From contig CM031620.1 of assembly GCA_018398815.1 (NCBI GenBank), positions 60,518,634-60,582,633 on the forward strand: DNA of 64,000 nucleotides. Reading direction: 5' to 3'. The DNA is from Conus ventricosus (Eukaryota > Mollusca > Gastropoda > Neogastropoda > Conidae). A program made the position numbers and the translations under genes. The notes below the pieces were generated by a model, which was not told the origin of the DNA, did not search any database, and saw only the letters and a program-made list of their open reading frames with translations. This document shows, one piece after another, positions 27,201 to 38,618 of this stretch; the first letter of the stretch is position 1, and every line of letters starts with the position of its first letter.

Positions 27201-28857
27201 GTCTGTTCATGAGGAGCTAAGGAAACGTTGCAGATTCTGGTATATGACAAATGTAATGGCGGTCACTCTGTGTTTGAACCTCGTATGTAAATGATGGATA
27301 AACAGCCGAATTGATGGACACAATCCGATCACTTCATACGTTTTAAATATTTGAATATAAAACTGCACTGTGTCGACCTATCTTGCTAGTTTTCTATCGG
27401 AGAGTAAGATAACAAGACAACCTCACAATTACTGCACATATGCATGCAAATTCATGACTTACACTTACATCCATTCCATCGCATCGCGTCGAAAAGAATT
27501 AACAGACATCGATGTAAGAAAAAAGAGTAATCACCAATAATGATAATGATAAAGGAAGAAGAAAAACAAGAACCAGAACAAGAACACGAAGAACAAGAAG
27601 GAGCAGGAGGAGGTAGAAGAGGAGTGTGGGGGGGGGGGGAGAGAAGAGAAGAAGAAGAAGAAGAAATATGAAACATAAGAACATATTGAATAAAGTCAAA
27701 TCAATTCTATAGTCTTACCGTAACTGAATATCAGCAAATATTTTCATTTCCAATTGAATCTCGAGCACACAACCACTACAAACATCAGGCAACACACCAA
27801 GTAAATTAAAGTAAATTGCCAGAGTTCTCACGGCGTTGCTTCTGACGCTGGTGACGATGAGTCAGAACACGGAACGCACGAGATAACCGTGAAATAAGTT
27901 TTAAAAGCTTGATCATTACGTCGTTGCTCTCCGCTAATCGGCATCCACGCGAACTAATACTCCACATTCTCTCTCTCTCTTCTCTCTCTCACTCAATCCT
28001 TGTGGGCGGTGCGAGGACGTGTGTGTGTGTGTGCGTGTTGTGCGTCGCGCAGCGCCGTGTGTGTTGCCCACGCGCGGTCGGCGCGACGTATTCTCCCGCC
28101 CCTTTCCCGCACCCCCTTCCCCCCCCCCCCCCCCCCCCCCCCCCCACACACACCTTTCCCTTCATCCTCTCATCCGCTTTTCCTAACATCCGTACTCTGC
28201 CCTCCACCCCTCGTTCACATTTATTCCACTTTCCTCACCTTCAACCCTACTTCATTGCTCCTCTCTCTCTCTTCTCTTTCTCTCTCTCTCTATGTGTACA
28301 TGTATGAATATGCTGTTTCTCCTGCATATTTCTCTTGTCTCACCTTCCCTTTTCGATACATCACACTTTCTTTTACTTTATTCACCCTCCTTCTCTGTCC
28401 CCTCATTTGCTATCTCACCCCCCCCCCTTACTCACCCTACTCCACCTGTGTGCTCACTCCGCCCTCCTATCTCCTCTCTCTCTCTTCTACTCTCTCTCTT
28501 CTCTCTTTCTCTCTCTTCTTTCTCTCTCTTCTCTCTCTCTTTCTCCTTCTCTCCTTCTCGTATCTTGCACCCCCCAAATGGCCACTAACTGTCATTCCCT
28601 GCCACGGGTTTTCCACTTCCCTTTGTGCACCCCCCCCCCCCCCCCCCTTCACTCACTGTCCTGCCCTGCCCAGTGTTAATTTAACAGTAATATCAATCGA
28701 TACGATGGTAACAATGTGTACATTTGTCTGCAGCTTTCCTCTCCAGAAGAAGGTCCAGCAAGGACCACAAATACTGGACACAAATTCAGATTCAAAGGAG
28801 ACGACCAAGCGGTTTGTGGTGTGGTTCAGTCTTTTCTCCTCTTTATTTACATATAGA
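27201..28857. other. Unclassified region, pyrimidine-rich in the second half
   Basis: 27201-27900 is low-copy AT-rich sequence with a GAAGAAG-rich purine stretch (27550-27665). 28010-28100 is CpG-rich (GCGTCGCGCAGCGCC). 28123-28145 and 28629-28647 are C tracts, and 28260-28560 is CT-rich. A plus-strand frame of 286 codons (28000-28860) is pyrimidine-driven Pro/Ser/Leu sequence and is not called. The CpG-rich patch could be a regulatory region, but I see no gene beside it. Confidence 0.45.
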
Positions 28858-28971
28858 TAGTAGATAGATAGATAGATAGATAGATAGTAGATGTAGATGG
28901 TAGGTAGGTAGGTAGTGATGATAGCTAGATAGATAGATAGCATAGTAGATAGATAGACAGATAGATGTGTG

Positions 28972-29021
<50 letters not shown>
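28858..29021 (+). repeat. (GATA)n and (GT)n microsatellites
   Basis: GATA/GTAG tetranucleotide repeats with interruptions (28858-28965) lead directly into (GT)n (28967-29020). Confidence 0.95.
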
Positions 29022-29026
<5 letters not shown>

Positions 29027-29041
29027 CAAACTAGCTGTTGA

Positions 29042-29084
29042 TTGTACAGGAGTCTGAAGAAGCCTGTACAGTCGAAAGCTGGAA
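29042..29084 (+). other. CTGAAGAAG-hairpin-CGAAA motif
   Basis: TGTACAGG and CCTGTACA form an 8-bp inverted pair around AGTCTGAAGAAG, followed by GTCGAAAGC. The arrangement CTGANGA, hairpin, CGAAA recurs at 16218-16262 (minus) and in looser form at 38399-38452, 41660-41710 and 58600-58640. It lies 300 bases upstream of a Penelope-like fragment. The role is unknown. Confidence 0.5.
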
Positions 29085-29141
29085 AAATATAGATGAACTC
29101 CGTGGGGGGTGTGTTAGACTTATCGTTCATCAAATATAGAT

Positions 29142-29166
29142 AGATAGATAGATAGATCGATATAGA

Positions 29167-29207
<41 letters not shown>

Positions 29208-29310
29208 CTTCTCTCTCTATATATATATATATATAGGAGAGAGAGACAGAGGAAGAGAGAGAGGGGGGAGAGAGAGAGAGAGAGAGAGTGAGAGAGGAGG
29301 AGAGAGGAGA
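29142..29310 (+). repeat. (GATA)n, (CT)n, (TA)n and (GA)n cluster
   Basis: GATA at 29142-29158, interrupted (CT)n at 29168-29218, (TA)n at 29219-29236 and (GA)n at 29237-29312. The CT and GA blocks are inverted with respect to each other around the TA core and could fold into a hairpin. Confidence 0.9.
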
Positions 29311-29344
29311 GAGACACAAATTATTTAATATATCAACAAAAACA

Positions 29345-29875
29345 ACATCAAATTATCATATTCATGTATGCGAATCTTAAAAATGTCATTGATTCAGCAA
29401 ATAAATGAAAAGCAGCACAGAGAAAATGAGGTGACGAAAGGAAATCTTGCAACTGTACCAAAAAAAGAACAGTGTCCCCTAACAACAAATGCCTTTACAA
29501 CATATTGTGTACCAAGCCACTGTAACATCAGAGAATGCAGAAGAAACAAATGTAGATATCACTGAAAATCCATTTAAAATAGATATGCAAACCATAAACA
29601 ATCATTCAACAAAGAAGATACAAAAACCAAACAGAACTGAGTAAATACATTTGGAAACTTAAAGATAAAAACACAGACTACAACATTCTTGGAAAATCTT
29701 AAAAGAGCAGCACCATATAATAACATTTCAAAAGATGTAATCTATGCCTAACAGAGAAATACATTATACTATGTAAACCACAATTGGCAACTTTAAATAT
29801 TAGAACAGAAATGGTTAACAATTGCAGACACAGATGGAAGTTTGTATCAGTGAACAAAATCAAAAACACCTGAGA
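29345..29875 (+). mobile_element. Penelope-like element: GIY-YIG endonuclease domain remnant
   Basis: Across four or five single-base frameshifts the plus strand reads, in order: NLKNVIDSAN, a Cys motif (CNCTKKEQCPLNNKCL), VYQATVTSENAEETNVD, ENPFKI then RYANHKQSFN, ELSKYIWKLKDKNTDYNI, AAPYNNISKRCNLCLTEKY, KPQLATLNIR and NNCRHRWKF. The combination of the VYxATV strand, the FKxRxxNHxxSF block and the RCxLCLxEK(Y/F) Cys pair is characteristic of the C-terminal GIY-YIG nuclease of Penelope-like elements. The reverse transcriptase is not present upstream. This is a truncated, frameshifted copy. The short frame opening at 29368 is out of phase with most of it. Confidence 0.85.
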
Positions 29876-30075
29876 AGTACATGCAACACGTGGAAAAAAA
29901 AACAGCAAGCTATATATAACACTGGCAGCGCAAGCTCCCTACATCCTGACGACTGCACATGCAAGGAACAGACCTGTCGATGTTTTAAGCTTGTTGTTAG
30001 CTTGCATTTAATGTGACAAATGTCGCTCCCACTGTGGTTGAGCACTTCTTTTAAAATAACGTTGATTCTTATTAC

Positions 30076-30077
<2 letters not shown>
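29876..30077. other. Sequence downstream of the Penelope-like fragment
   Basis: Probably the element's 3' non-coding part, but no end motif could be fixed. Confidence 0.35.
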
Positions 30078-30127
<50 letters not shown>

Positions 30128-30150
30128 ATATATATATATAGAGAGAGAGA
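30078..30150 (+). repeat. (CT)n(TA)n(GA)n tract
   Basis: (CT)n at 30078-30122, a (TA)n core at 30124-30140 and a short (GA)n at 30140-30149. The order is the same as in the cluster at 29168-29312. It abuts the probable 3' end of the large minus-strand LINE. Confidence 0.9.
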
Positions 30151-30262
30151 CTTCAGACTTCAGATGGTTTATTGTTCAGACGTTGTGTGCATACAATCGA
30201 GTGAGTTATTAGGGACTATCATTGTGGAGCTTTTCTGTTACGCCGTTACACACATAATACTT

Positions 30263-30310
<48 letters not shown>

Positions 30311-30483
30311 AAACAGGAATGGAACACGTGAGTGCGCAAGCGCTCACACAAAAATAAACGCACGCGAGCAAGCACACAGGTACACAATCAAAAAAATTAC
30401 GCAAGTGAACGGGAAATGATGCATGAAAGAATAGTAGGCCAGCAGCCCGTAAGCAATACGTGACAACAAATCAAACAATGAAT

Positions 30484-31301
30484 TTAACCACAGTCGCACG
30501 TGAAAAGACGGTGATCCAACATGTTACTGCGGAGTTTGAAGGCATAAAAAATAAACTTGGCCAGATTCACTGTTGATGTTGGAACAGTGGTATTGAGAAT
30601 GGTTAATTTCTGTGTTCTGTAGAACAAGAAATTGAAACCTGACAGATATTTATTACGTAGGTCGTCATAAATCGGGCAGTAGAACAAAAAATGTGTTTCC
30701 TTCTTGAGAGGCCAGACAAAAAGGACATTGTAACACGTCGACATATTCTGGTTTGTATCTATATCTGTTACACTTCAGATCCGTTATTCCCAAGCGAAAT
30801 TTAGTGAACATGTTTCTAACGTAATGTGAATTAATAACATCGAAATATTGTTCACGCTCCAGTAAGCTTTTAAAACTACAGTAAAGTTCGTAACGGTTGC
30901 TGTCAGAGAGTTTTGACGACCAATTTTGTTTAGCACAATCAATCAATCGTTGTTTAAATTCCTTCAGGAAACTTTCTCTGTTTCCGACACCCTGTGAACA
31001 CCATAACATGTCCAAAACCATTTACACACAACATTCTTCTGACTTTAGTGGCCCACGTTTCCTTTCCTCTATCGTCCATTTCTTTAAGCATTTGGTAAGC
31101 CATGTTAGAAAATCTGTTTCCAGGTAATGCACAAAGTCTAAGCCAATAAGAAATACACCGTACTGAAGCTTGAACAAAGAGAGGAAAACGACCAAGTTCA
31201 CCATACCCCATTAGATTTGGTGTACGGAGAGCTACATTCAGCAACCGTTTACATGCAAATAAATGTACTTTTTCTATCTCTTCTATTTCATCAGTACCCA
31301 A
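30484..31301 (-). pseudogene. LINE C-terminal region with CX2C...HX4C motif
   Basis: Two frames on the minus strand cover the post-palm region: GELGRFPLFVQASVRCISYW, then LGITDLKCNRYRYK and LQCPFCLA. After a frameshift near 30700 comes KKETHFLFYCPIYDDLRNKY. CPFC and HFLFYC together form the zinc-knuckle-like motif common near the C-terminus of such elements. The frame closes at 30484 with a Cys-rich end. Confidence 0.75.
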
Positions 31302-32530
31302 ATTTCTGACGCGTACAGCAGTATTGGTACAATCTGGGCATCAAAAAGCTGAAAGAAAATTTTGGGTCAGTACAACTGATTCTCCACATGGTTCTAAATA
31401 TCTCTACAACACATTTCTTTGCTTTTGTAATGATGTCTTCGACAGACAATTTGCGGCTCAGGCGAGTAGTAAAGTTGAGGCCGAGGTATTTGTAAACGTT
31501 TACTACTTCAACGTCTTGGGTTCCATAATTCCATTTTTCATGTTTTGATAAGTAGCCCCCATTTCTGAACACCATTATTTTTGTTTTACTGAGGTTCACT
31601 TTCAGTCCAAGTTCTGCCGATATTACAAATAAATTGTTTAGCTGAGTTTGAAGACCACACGGGCTGGACGAAAACAAAGCAATATCATCAGCAAACATTA
31701 GCAAAAATAACTCAGTAGTGTCAGGTCTAAGCTGGAAGCCATGTTTACCGTTAATGATGATATAAGCAGCTAATTCGTTAATAATAAAAGAAAAGAAAAT
31801 TGGAGAAGCCAAACAGCCCTGCTTAAGTCCTTGAAGGCATTCAAAATAGTCGGTATAAACCAGATCATCTCTTACGCAAAATTTCACAGAGCTGTACATT
31901 GATTGGAGCGCTGAAAGCATTTTACCACCGATTCCGATCTTTAGTAAAGTATTCCACAGTACATGTCTCTTGACCGTGTCGAACGCTTTCTGAAAATCGA
32001 CAAAGGCTACATAAATCTTTCTGTTAGAGCGAGATATTTCTGAACTAAGGCATTTAATGTGAAAATATGTTCGATTGTTGAATAATCTTTGCGGAAACCA
32101 GCCTGTGTTTCAGATATAATATTGTATGTATTCGACCATTCTGACAACCTCTTATTTAATATATAAGTATACAGTTTGCTGAGGCAAGACAAAAGAGCAA
32201 TACCACGATAGTTATCGGGATTATTAATGTCTCCTTTTTTATGGAGTGGAAATATGATTGCTTTAGACCATTCACTGGGATACGTACCCCTGGAAAACAA
32301 AGCATTAAAATACTTTGTCAAAAAAGGGGCATCGCATCCTGTGAGACTTTTAAAACTTCATTTATTAACCCATCAGGTCCAGCTGCTTTTCCCGATTTTG
32401 AATGTTTTATAGCTTCTTTAACCTCTAATTCTGATATATCAATATTTAGGCAATCAAACAAGTTGTCAGGTTCGTTACCCTCTGGCTCCAAAATACCGTG
32501 AACGTGTTGTTCATCATTGTCATTTAAGAG
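31291..32530 (-). pseudogene. LINE reverse transcriptase domain
   Basis: Motifs in order on the minus strand: KSGKAAGPDG-type start near 32380, KAIIFPLHKKGDINNPDNYR (32280), SETQAGFRKDYSTIEHIF (32090), IYVAFVDFQKAFDTVKRHVL (about 31980, after a frameshift near 32025), LKQGCLASPIFFSFIINEL (31820), LLMFADDIALFSSS (31690, the catalytic FADD) and LKVNLSKTKIMVF (31580). The order and spacing are those of a complete palm and thumb. The jockey/I-superfamily placement rests on the endonuclease, the GLKQGC form of the motif and the C-terminal Cys/His region. Confidence 0.85.
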
Positions 32531-32966
32531 ATTAGAAAAGTGACGAAAACCAGTCTTCTTTTGGTATGTTATTTTTAGTCTGGTTTTACGTTTCCATTTC
32601 TTTATTCTTTCCAGAATGCCTGCGAATTATGTCGATTGTTGACAAGTCTATCTACAGTTTCCTTTTTGAATTCTTTTTCCTTAATTCTAAGAGTAGTTTT
32701 ATACTTTTTCCTTTCCTGTACGTACGATGATCTGTTTTCTAGTTTCTTGTTTCTATTAAAGATTCTTAACGCAATTCTTGCGTTCTTCTTTAACAGGCGA
32801 CAATCTTTGTCGAACCAAGGCTTACTTTGTTTAGAAGTGGGGACACCTTTGGGGTTTTTGGGACAAATCCGCTTGGTCATACACATTGCTGCATCTTTAA
32901 TAGCACACGTAAAAGTGTCCAAAGCATCATCAATTGATCGTTCGATCTGAGCAGTGGCTTCTGCTG

Positions 32967-33960
32967 CTATATGGTCCGAAAATGCAGGAGAAAACAGGAT
33001 TCATTGAGTCTATGTACTTCATCAGGGTTCCATATTATCTTATCAACAGAACAAGGAGAGCTGTCACATAAGTTATCTGCATCATTTTCTGTAAGCAAAC
33101 GATTTACTGTAAGCACAAGGGGCATATGTACTGATTCCACTCTCTCTTCTACAACAAAATTTGTACATAAAGAAGCAAAGTCCGGAGAAGCAATAAAGTA
33201 TTCATTTACACTTGCGCCACTTGGAGAAACAAACGTAAATTGCTTTGATGCATCAGGGTAACAGAAACCGTTTAAAATCAAAAGTTCATAGCAGGCACAC
33301 AGATCTAGAAGATGTCTACCAAAGGCATTAAGAACCAAGTCTTCTGTCTGACGGTCATCAACAAATAATGCACAGTTGTCATTCAACATGTTTTCCAGCT
33401 CAGTCTGGAATACATCAGAATTGGGTTGAAGGTTAGCTGTTCTGCTGTTAAAATCTCCGCACAGTAGAAAAAGGGCATCACCAAATTGTTCAAGCACATC
33501 TGCAAGGCACTGTTCTATTTCTAACAAGTGACATTTATGTTGCACATAATTATAGAACGGAGAATCGATGGGGGGGTACGTAGCAAGCTACAAGAAAAAC
33601 GTCACTGACAGTTCCAAGGAGTGATTTATCTAATTTTAGAACAAGGACGTGGTCGTATGAAACCTCAACACGCGATACAAAATTTTCATATTCTTTGCGT
33701 ATCAAAGTGATAATACCACCACTGCTCCTACCTCGACGAGAAAGTTTCACAGCAGGAGAGGAAAAACATGAAAAAGCTGACCAGCAATCTGGGGGGGAAA
33801 ACGAACTGTTGAGAAAAGTTTCAAATAAACACACAAAGTCAAAGTTATTAACGTAATTTAAGAAATCCGGGTCGGAAGATATGTTCCAAAAGCCATCAAT
33901 ATTCCAGGACAAGAAGGGCTTGGCCGACACATCATGCCTGGTTCGGTTTTGCTGTAGCTG
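32967..33960 (-). pseudogene. LINE endonuclease domain (APE/EEP type)
   Basis: The minus strand encodes SWNIDGFWNISSDPDFLNYV (start of the exonuclease-endonuclease-phosphatase fold), ETFLNSS, then RRGRSSGGIITLIRK, VACYVPP, and LLCGDFNSRTA with the catalytic GDFN. It ends with FTFVSPSGASVNEYFIASPD and S-V-H-M-P-LVLTV, the SxHxP end of the domain. The intact family reads SDHxP, so one catalytic position seems changed to Val or Met here. One homopolymer frameshift at about 33555 divides the domain. The enzyme nicks target DNA to start retrotransposition. Confidence 0.8.
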
Positions 33961-34210
33961 CATCGTTGAGGGAGCTGGGTGGGCGCCTTCGTTTTGGGGG
34001 TCGGGGTGACGCGTGACGGTGGCTCGAGGACGGCCCACTAGTGGTCGCACTGTTGCCACGGACAGGTGACCTGCTTCCGAGGTTAAGATTTCCGAATGAC
34101 CCCCCTCTTGAGAGAGAGAGAGAGAAAGAGAGAGAGAACATTTTGCTTGGGCCCAAAGTTCCCCCAAAGGAAAGTAAAAGTCCTTCCAATGGGAAAAGCA
34201 CCACACACCA

Positions 34211-35920
34211 AAACATTTGCCTCGTTTCCCTCTTCCCCCTCCAGAGTGGTTCCTCCGTAAGTCATTTCTTAAGAGGGGGTAACTCTAAGATCCTTGGGGA
34301 AAGGGGCACCCAGGAAGACCCTTATACACAAGTAATCCGCGTGCAGCCTAAAGCCAGACCTGGGGAAGATCTTTCCGTGTGATGCTCACCAAAACCCCGG
34401 TCACAAAAGAAAGTGTCTTAAGAAAGAAAGAAAAGAAAGGAGCATGGCCGTAGCCAACTCGTAACACTAAGAACACACGTGTATTTTGTTCCACACAAGA
34501 AAGCAGGTGGGACCCACGGGTCCTACCAAACACGCGCTCAACTTTTGATTCTATCAAAGGGTTTTCCAGTCCAGATTTTCCACTAAAAACTCCCCCCCCC
34601 CTCCACCCTCCCACCCCTCCCGTCCCCCCCCAGCCCCCTCGGCCAGGAAACGGGGAATATAGCACAGGAGAGGTTTACAAGAAATCAAGGTCACAGTCCA
34701 GTCTGGGATGGCTTCAAATGTTCACCAAAGAAACATCGTCATTCACCTTCTGCTGCGACATGCACATAAACATATAAACTTTAAACATTACCGTCGCAGG
34801 GTAGACGCTGACATGCAGATCCTTCAATCCAGGCCATTCGGGATGGACAATTTTGCACAAGGAGGATCTCGCTCAGTAGATGATCCGCGTGAGGTCGAGG
34901 AGGGGGAAGAGGACTACCCTTCCAGGCAGAGGAGGAGACGGGCAAGGGGGCCGTCGACTGCGTCCGCACACAGGTGGGCAGAGGCACTGAAACAACATAA
35001 TCCCATCGTCCGTCTCTGTCCGAAGACTGTGAACTGTTCCGGTCTTTCTCTCTCATAGGTTGGAGGGCCGGAAAGGTCAGGATTAGAGAAAAAAAAAAAA
35101 CCTAAAATGTTATGAAAAGGAGTAGTTTCTCTTGAAATAAATGATTTTCTTACAGCAAGGAAAAGAAAGGACCAACGGTGTAAAATATCGCTTAAGTTGG
35201 GATTTTCGTTTTCTGAGGGCCAGTCCCTAAACTCACCTGAACTCGCCTCAGCGGAGGACAGTAAAGGAACTTGTCCTTCAAGTAACTCACATACGGCTGT
35301 CCCGGGGCTGACCGTTCCCCTCGGGTGTGAATCTCAGTGAACCCTGGGACTGACCGTTGCCAATCGGGGTGTGTGTCCCAGCGAACCCTACTCACAGGCC
35401 CAATGGGGTCACAGGCTGAGCGGCCACGACTACAAGGCGAAAACGTGGCAATAAGAAGACCGAAATAAGCACACACCAGCAAGGGGACCAAAAGGGCAGG
35501 CAACTGATGCCTGACTTTGTCAAAACAAGATCCACAATATCAGAATGTCTTGTTCTGAATTCTGTTCCGTAATTCTTTGGTTCAGTTTGTCAAAGGCAGT
35601 AAATCTTCAGGCTTCAGCTCTTTGGTTTCAATACGATTTGGAGAGTATGTGGAGCACATGAACCATATGGCTTGAGCATGGGCAGTCACGCTGAACTTGT
35701 GCTTGTGAAGAAAACATCTTTTACATCATCTTCAACACAATCGTATTATGACTTACTCATGTTTTGTCTTAATTTTTTTTTTTTCACAATAAGAATTCTT
35801 AAAAATTGTTGACATAGTCATCCTTACTGCAGTCCCACTGATTTATTTCATGCTTTCAACCATTCACAATAATTTGAAAATGACTGCCCGGATATACGAA
35901 AACGAGGCTGCACCAGGTGG
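34211..35920. other. Unclassified sequence upstream of the LINE
   Basis: Mixed low-copy DNA. A G/C-rich patch lies at 34590-34640. Open frames of about 90-115 codons (34708-35058 +, 34781-35056 -, 35192-35503 -) are not recognisable. Some of this could be LINE leader or ORF1, but no zinc knuckle or coiled coil supports that. Confidence 0.4.
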
Positions 35921-35924
35921 ATTG

Positions 35925-36240
35925 GGCTGTTTCAGTTTCATCGAGGTGTCACTGCGTGCGGACTAGTTCATATAAGCTACACCACATCTGCTAAGTGTTT
36001 TTTTCTTTCATTGTTTCATCTGGTGGGATCTGTTTGCACTGCTCGTTTATTGTGATTACAGTGCTAAGTTTTGAGACCACACGTCGAATAGATTCAAAGC
36101 TGATGGATGAATGAATTAATGACTAAGACGAGAGAATTTAAGAGGGGTCTCTACGAAGTGTTGTCTGACCAGCCATGCCCAAAGCTCTGGTCAGAACTTA
36201 GGGTTACTACCTACTGTGTGCCATTTATCATCCATGTGAA
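35925..36240 (+). repeat. Dispersed repeat R1, copy b
   Basis: This aligns with 6690-7070: GGACTAGTTCATATAAGCTAC, GCTAAGTTTTGAGACCAC, GAATTAATGACTAAGACGAG and GCTCTGGTCAGA are shared in order. The order of two short blocks near the start (TGGGATCTGTT and the GACTAGT block) differs between copies. A (GT)n tract follows, as at the other copy. Confidence 0.75.
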
Positions 36241-36297
36241 TTTGTGGGGAGTAAACCTGTGTGATATGTGTGCCTGGGTGGATGAGCGGGCCCGTGT

Positions 36298-36300
36298 GTG

Positions 36301-36347
<47 letters not shown>

Positions 36348-36348
36348 G
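36298..36348 (+). repeat. (GT)n microsatellite
   Basis: Nearly pure GT repeat downstream of repeat R1b. Confidence 0.95.
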
Positions 36349-36548
36349 ATACCGGTATTGCATGTGCTTGTGTGCCATGTTGTGGGCATTTGTGTGGTGG
36401 AAATTGTGGAGTGGATGTTGTTGTCAGTTACAACGATGTTAAGTAGCACACAGCACTGCGTACATCACTAAGCGCACAACGTAACACGCTACTGTACGCC
36501 GTGTGTATGGTGTCGTGTTTACACCTGATGTGACATGATCATAGCGCA

Positions 36549-36729
36549 TGCTTTTTTTTAATGTTTTTCAGTAATCATGGTTGGAGATGTTCGAAGGTGA
36601 CTAGTTATCAGTCAACAACTGGAATAACCGATCCACCACACACACATCACACTCACACAGCACACAACACTCACACAATCCACCAGGGCTATAGCAACAT
36701 TACCTTACCTTACGTTACACACACACACA

Positions 36730-36772
<43 letters not shown>

Positions 36773-36930
36773 ACACACCACCTATGGACTCTCCACTTCA
36801 CACACTTGCATCGTCCATTGATGACTTACCAGCGCACATAACTTTTTTTTAACCGTTTTTACAGTAAAACCATGGGCTTGAGAGATTCGACGTCTGATCT
36901 CAGTCACCAACTGGAATGGCCCGTATTCCT
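36549..36930 (+). repeat. Diverged direct repeat flanking a (CA)n tract and a GGGCTATA motif
   Basis: 36549-36636 and 36842-36925 are alignable: T-run, ACAGTAA or TCAGTAA, CCATGG, GAGAT-TCGA, then TCAGTCA-CAACTGGAAT. Between them lie (CA)n at 36718-36780 and the sequence GGGCTATAGCAACATTACC with a short (CCTTA)n tail at 36686-36712, which matches the tiny retroposon family seen at 42411 and 56845. Confidence 0.65.
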
Positions 36931-38350
36931 GCCCCAATCTCTACGAGTCTTGGCAATGTTGGCCTTGAGATCATTCCAATAATTGTTCAGCTGGTGACAT
37001 TTCTAGGCTGGTCAGTGGAAACGTCTCCAGGTCAACAAGATGACTGCTGGAGTCACTTTACTCTAACTGTTTGAGATTCTCGGACTGCACAAAATTGAAA
37101 CTATATTGTAGTTGTCAACCACTTCAGTTCGCCGTATACCTGGACAAAAAAAACAAAAAAGTAGAGGAATTTGGGGCCTATGTGGCCGTGTCATCCTCAG
37201 TTTTGTGAAGGTAAAACGAAATCTGACAGGAATTTTATCAAATCATTAAGTTGGAATCGTCTGGGGCTCGCCAGCAGACGACTCCTCGCAGCACAGAATC
37301 CACCTACTATACCTGTCGTCTGGCCTCTGACAGAATGTCACTTCCGGGTCAAGCCGTGACTGGTTGTTCGTTTGAAATGCACGCGCTCTCTTTCTGTCAG
37401 TCTGAGTTGACTTTTTTTTTCTCAACCATGTGATTAAAATTCTTACATTTTCTGGGTTTACCAAGGACTGTAAGGAAATTATAGCTGGCCATACGGTGAG
37501 ACGGCCTCAGACTGCAACGAGGTCGACACCTGTGTGACAGAGTTCATGCACCTCCGCCCAACTGTACGCCCTCCTCCTAGCTTTCCCACCCCCGGGAAAA
37601 AAAACAACAAACAACCCAACGCCTGTTTTCCACGTGACCGCTAACGGTCTGACGCGGCCCTACGACTGCATGGGAACCCAAACGCAAGGGATTCGTACGT
37701 ATGCAACCATCGTTTGGGGCTAACTCGGGAGGGCGGGGGGGGGGGGGGGGGGGGGGGGGCTCACTTACAAGAATTGTCCCCGCTCTATGATTTACATAGC
37801 CAGATCAGATTTCAAATGTACACATTGTAGACTCGTCGCACACAAAATTGTATAGTTGTTCCTTTTTATAAGAATGTCACCGATTGTCTCCGAGATTTTC
37901 CATGGATTGCTGATGCAGTTGTCGCTGGCATGCACCGGTAGGGACCATGTATCCCAAAATAATTATATATACTTTATGTAGGCAGGACAGTGGCCGCAAT
38001 AGGCTGGGTTAGAAGCAACAGTGACATGAAAAATCAGTCATCTTCCACACCTCGTATCTCGGTAGTTTTCTCCTCGATTGTTGAAATGTTTTAACAAAAT
38101 AAAGACATCTTTTCTGTGTCGGTCTATGCTTTCTTTTTGTCATTTTATAGAGTATTAAGTGAATTACAACTTTTGTTGAAAGTTGGTGAGCAAATACGGA
38201 CTGAATGTCGGTTAAGAGCGTGCCGTGCCACGGCAGCTTCGTGCTACGCGGAGGGGTGTGTCGGAAAATTCATTGGAGACGCTGTATGCTGTGTTACATC
38301 TATCTAAAGTTTAATCTAGTTGCAAAGTAAGGCGACTGCAGATGGAAATC
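36931..38350. other. Unclassified low-copy sequence
   Basis: No gene or transposon domain was recognised. It includes a G tract at about 37734-37759. Open frames up to 72 codons look random. Confidence 0.5.
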
Positions 38351-38352
38351 TC

Positions 38353-38618
38353 AACAAATTTAAAAGATTATTGATAAAGCTTCGCCGGAAAACGTTAACA
38401 AACGAATCACAAGACAAAACACGAAGCGTTACGACCTCTTAGGTCTTTTTCAGGCAAGACACGTTACACTTAGGACAACGAAAATGCACGAGCAACCACA
38501 TATCTTCTTTATCCAATTCGGCGCACGATGGGCGTTGAATCGAACACGTCGTGTTTTATCTCGTGATTCGTTTGTTAACGTTTTTCGGCGGAGCTTTATC
38601 AATTTTTTCAAATCTGTC
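38353..38618. mobile_element. Foldback (MITE-like) element with about 68-bp inverted arms
   Basis: ACAAATTTAAAAGATTATTG and the following bases (38353-38421) are matched in reverse complement by 38549-38618. The arms share AACGTTAACAAACGAATCAC versus GTGATTCGTTTGTTAACGTT and AAGCTTCGCC versus GGCGGAGCTT, with a handful of mismatches. The loop of about 127 bases contains the shorter hairpin ACCTCTTAGGT. No coding capacity is present. This fits a miniature inverted-repeat or foldback element. Confidence 0.8.

Larger units (their letters stand above)
30153..34210 (-). mobile_element. Jockey/I-superfamily LINE, nearly full length, frameshifted
   Basis: The minus strand carries, in order, an apurinic-type endonuclease (about 33960-32967), a linker, reverse transcriptase (about 32520-31300) and a C-terminal region with a Cys/His motif (about 31300-30484). 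About 330 bases of 3' UTR follow, containing AATAAACCATCTG near 30170 and ending in a CTGAAGT doublet. The UTR includes a (CT)n block, seen on the plus strand at 30268-30305. At about 4 kb this is the most complete element in the window. Frameshifts near 33555, 32600-32330, 32025, 31300 and 30700 break the frame. The one at 33555 lies in a C7 run, which suggests a sequencing indel. The 5' end is not defined; a (GA)n tract at 34110-34138 lies in the leader. Confidence 0.85.

Noticed and set aside
28000..28860. A 286-codon plus-strand frame beginning near a CpG-rich patch
   Set aside because: The sequence is Pro/Ser/Leu from CT-rich DNA, and frames in other phases are open as well. No domain or splice evidence supports it.
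34041..34382. A 113-codon plus-strand frame opposite the LINE leader
   Set aside because: It lies over the (GA)n tract and the LINE 5' region on the other strand, with no recognisable domain.
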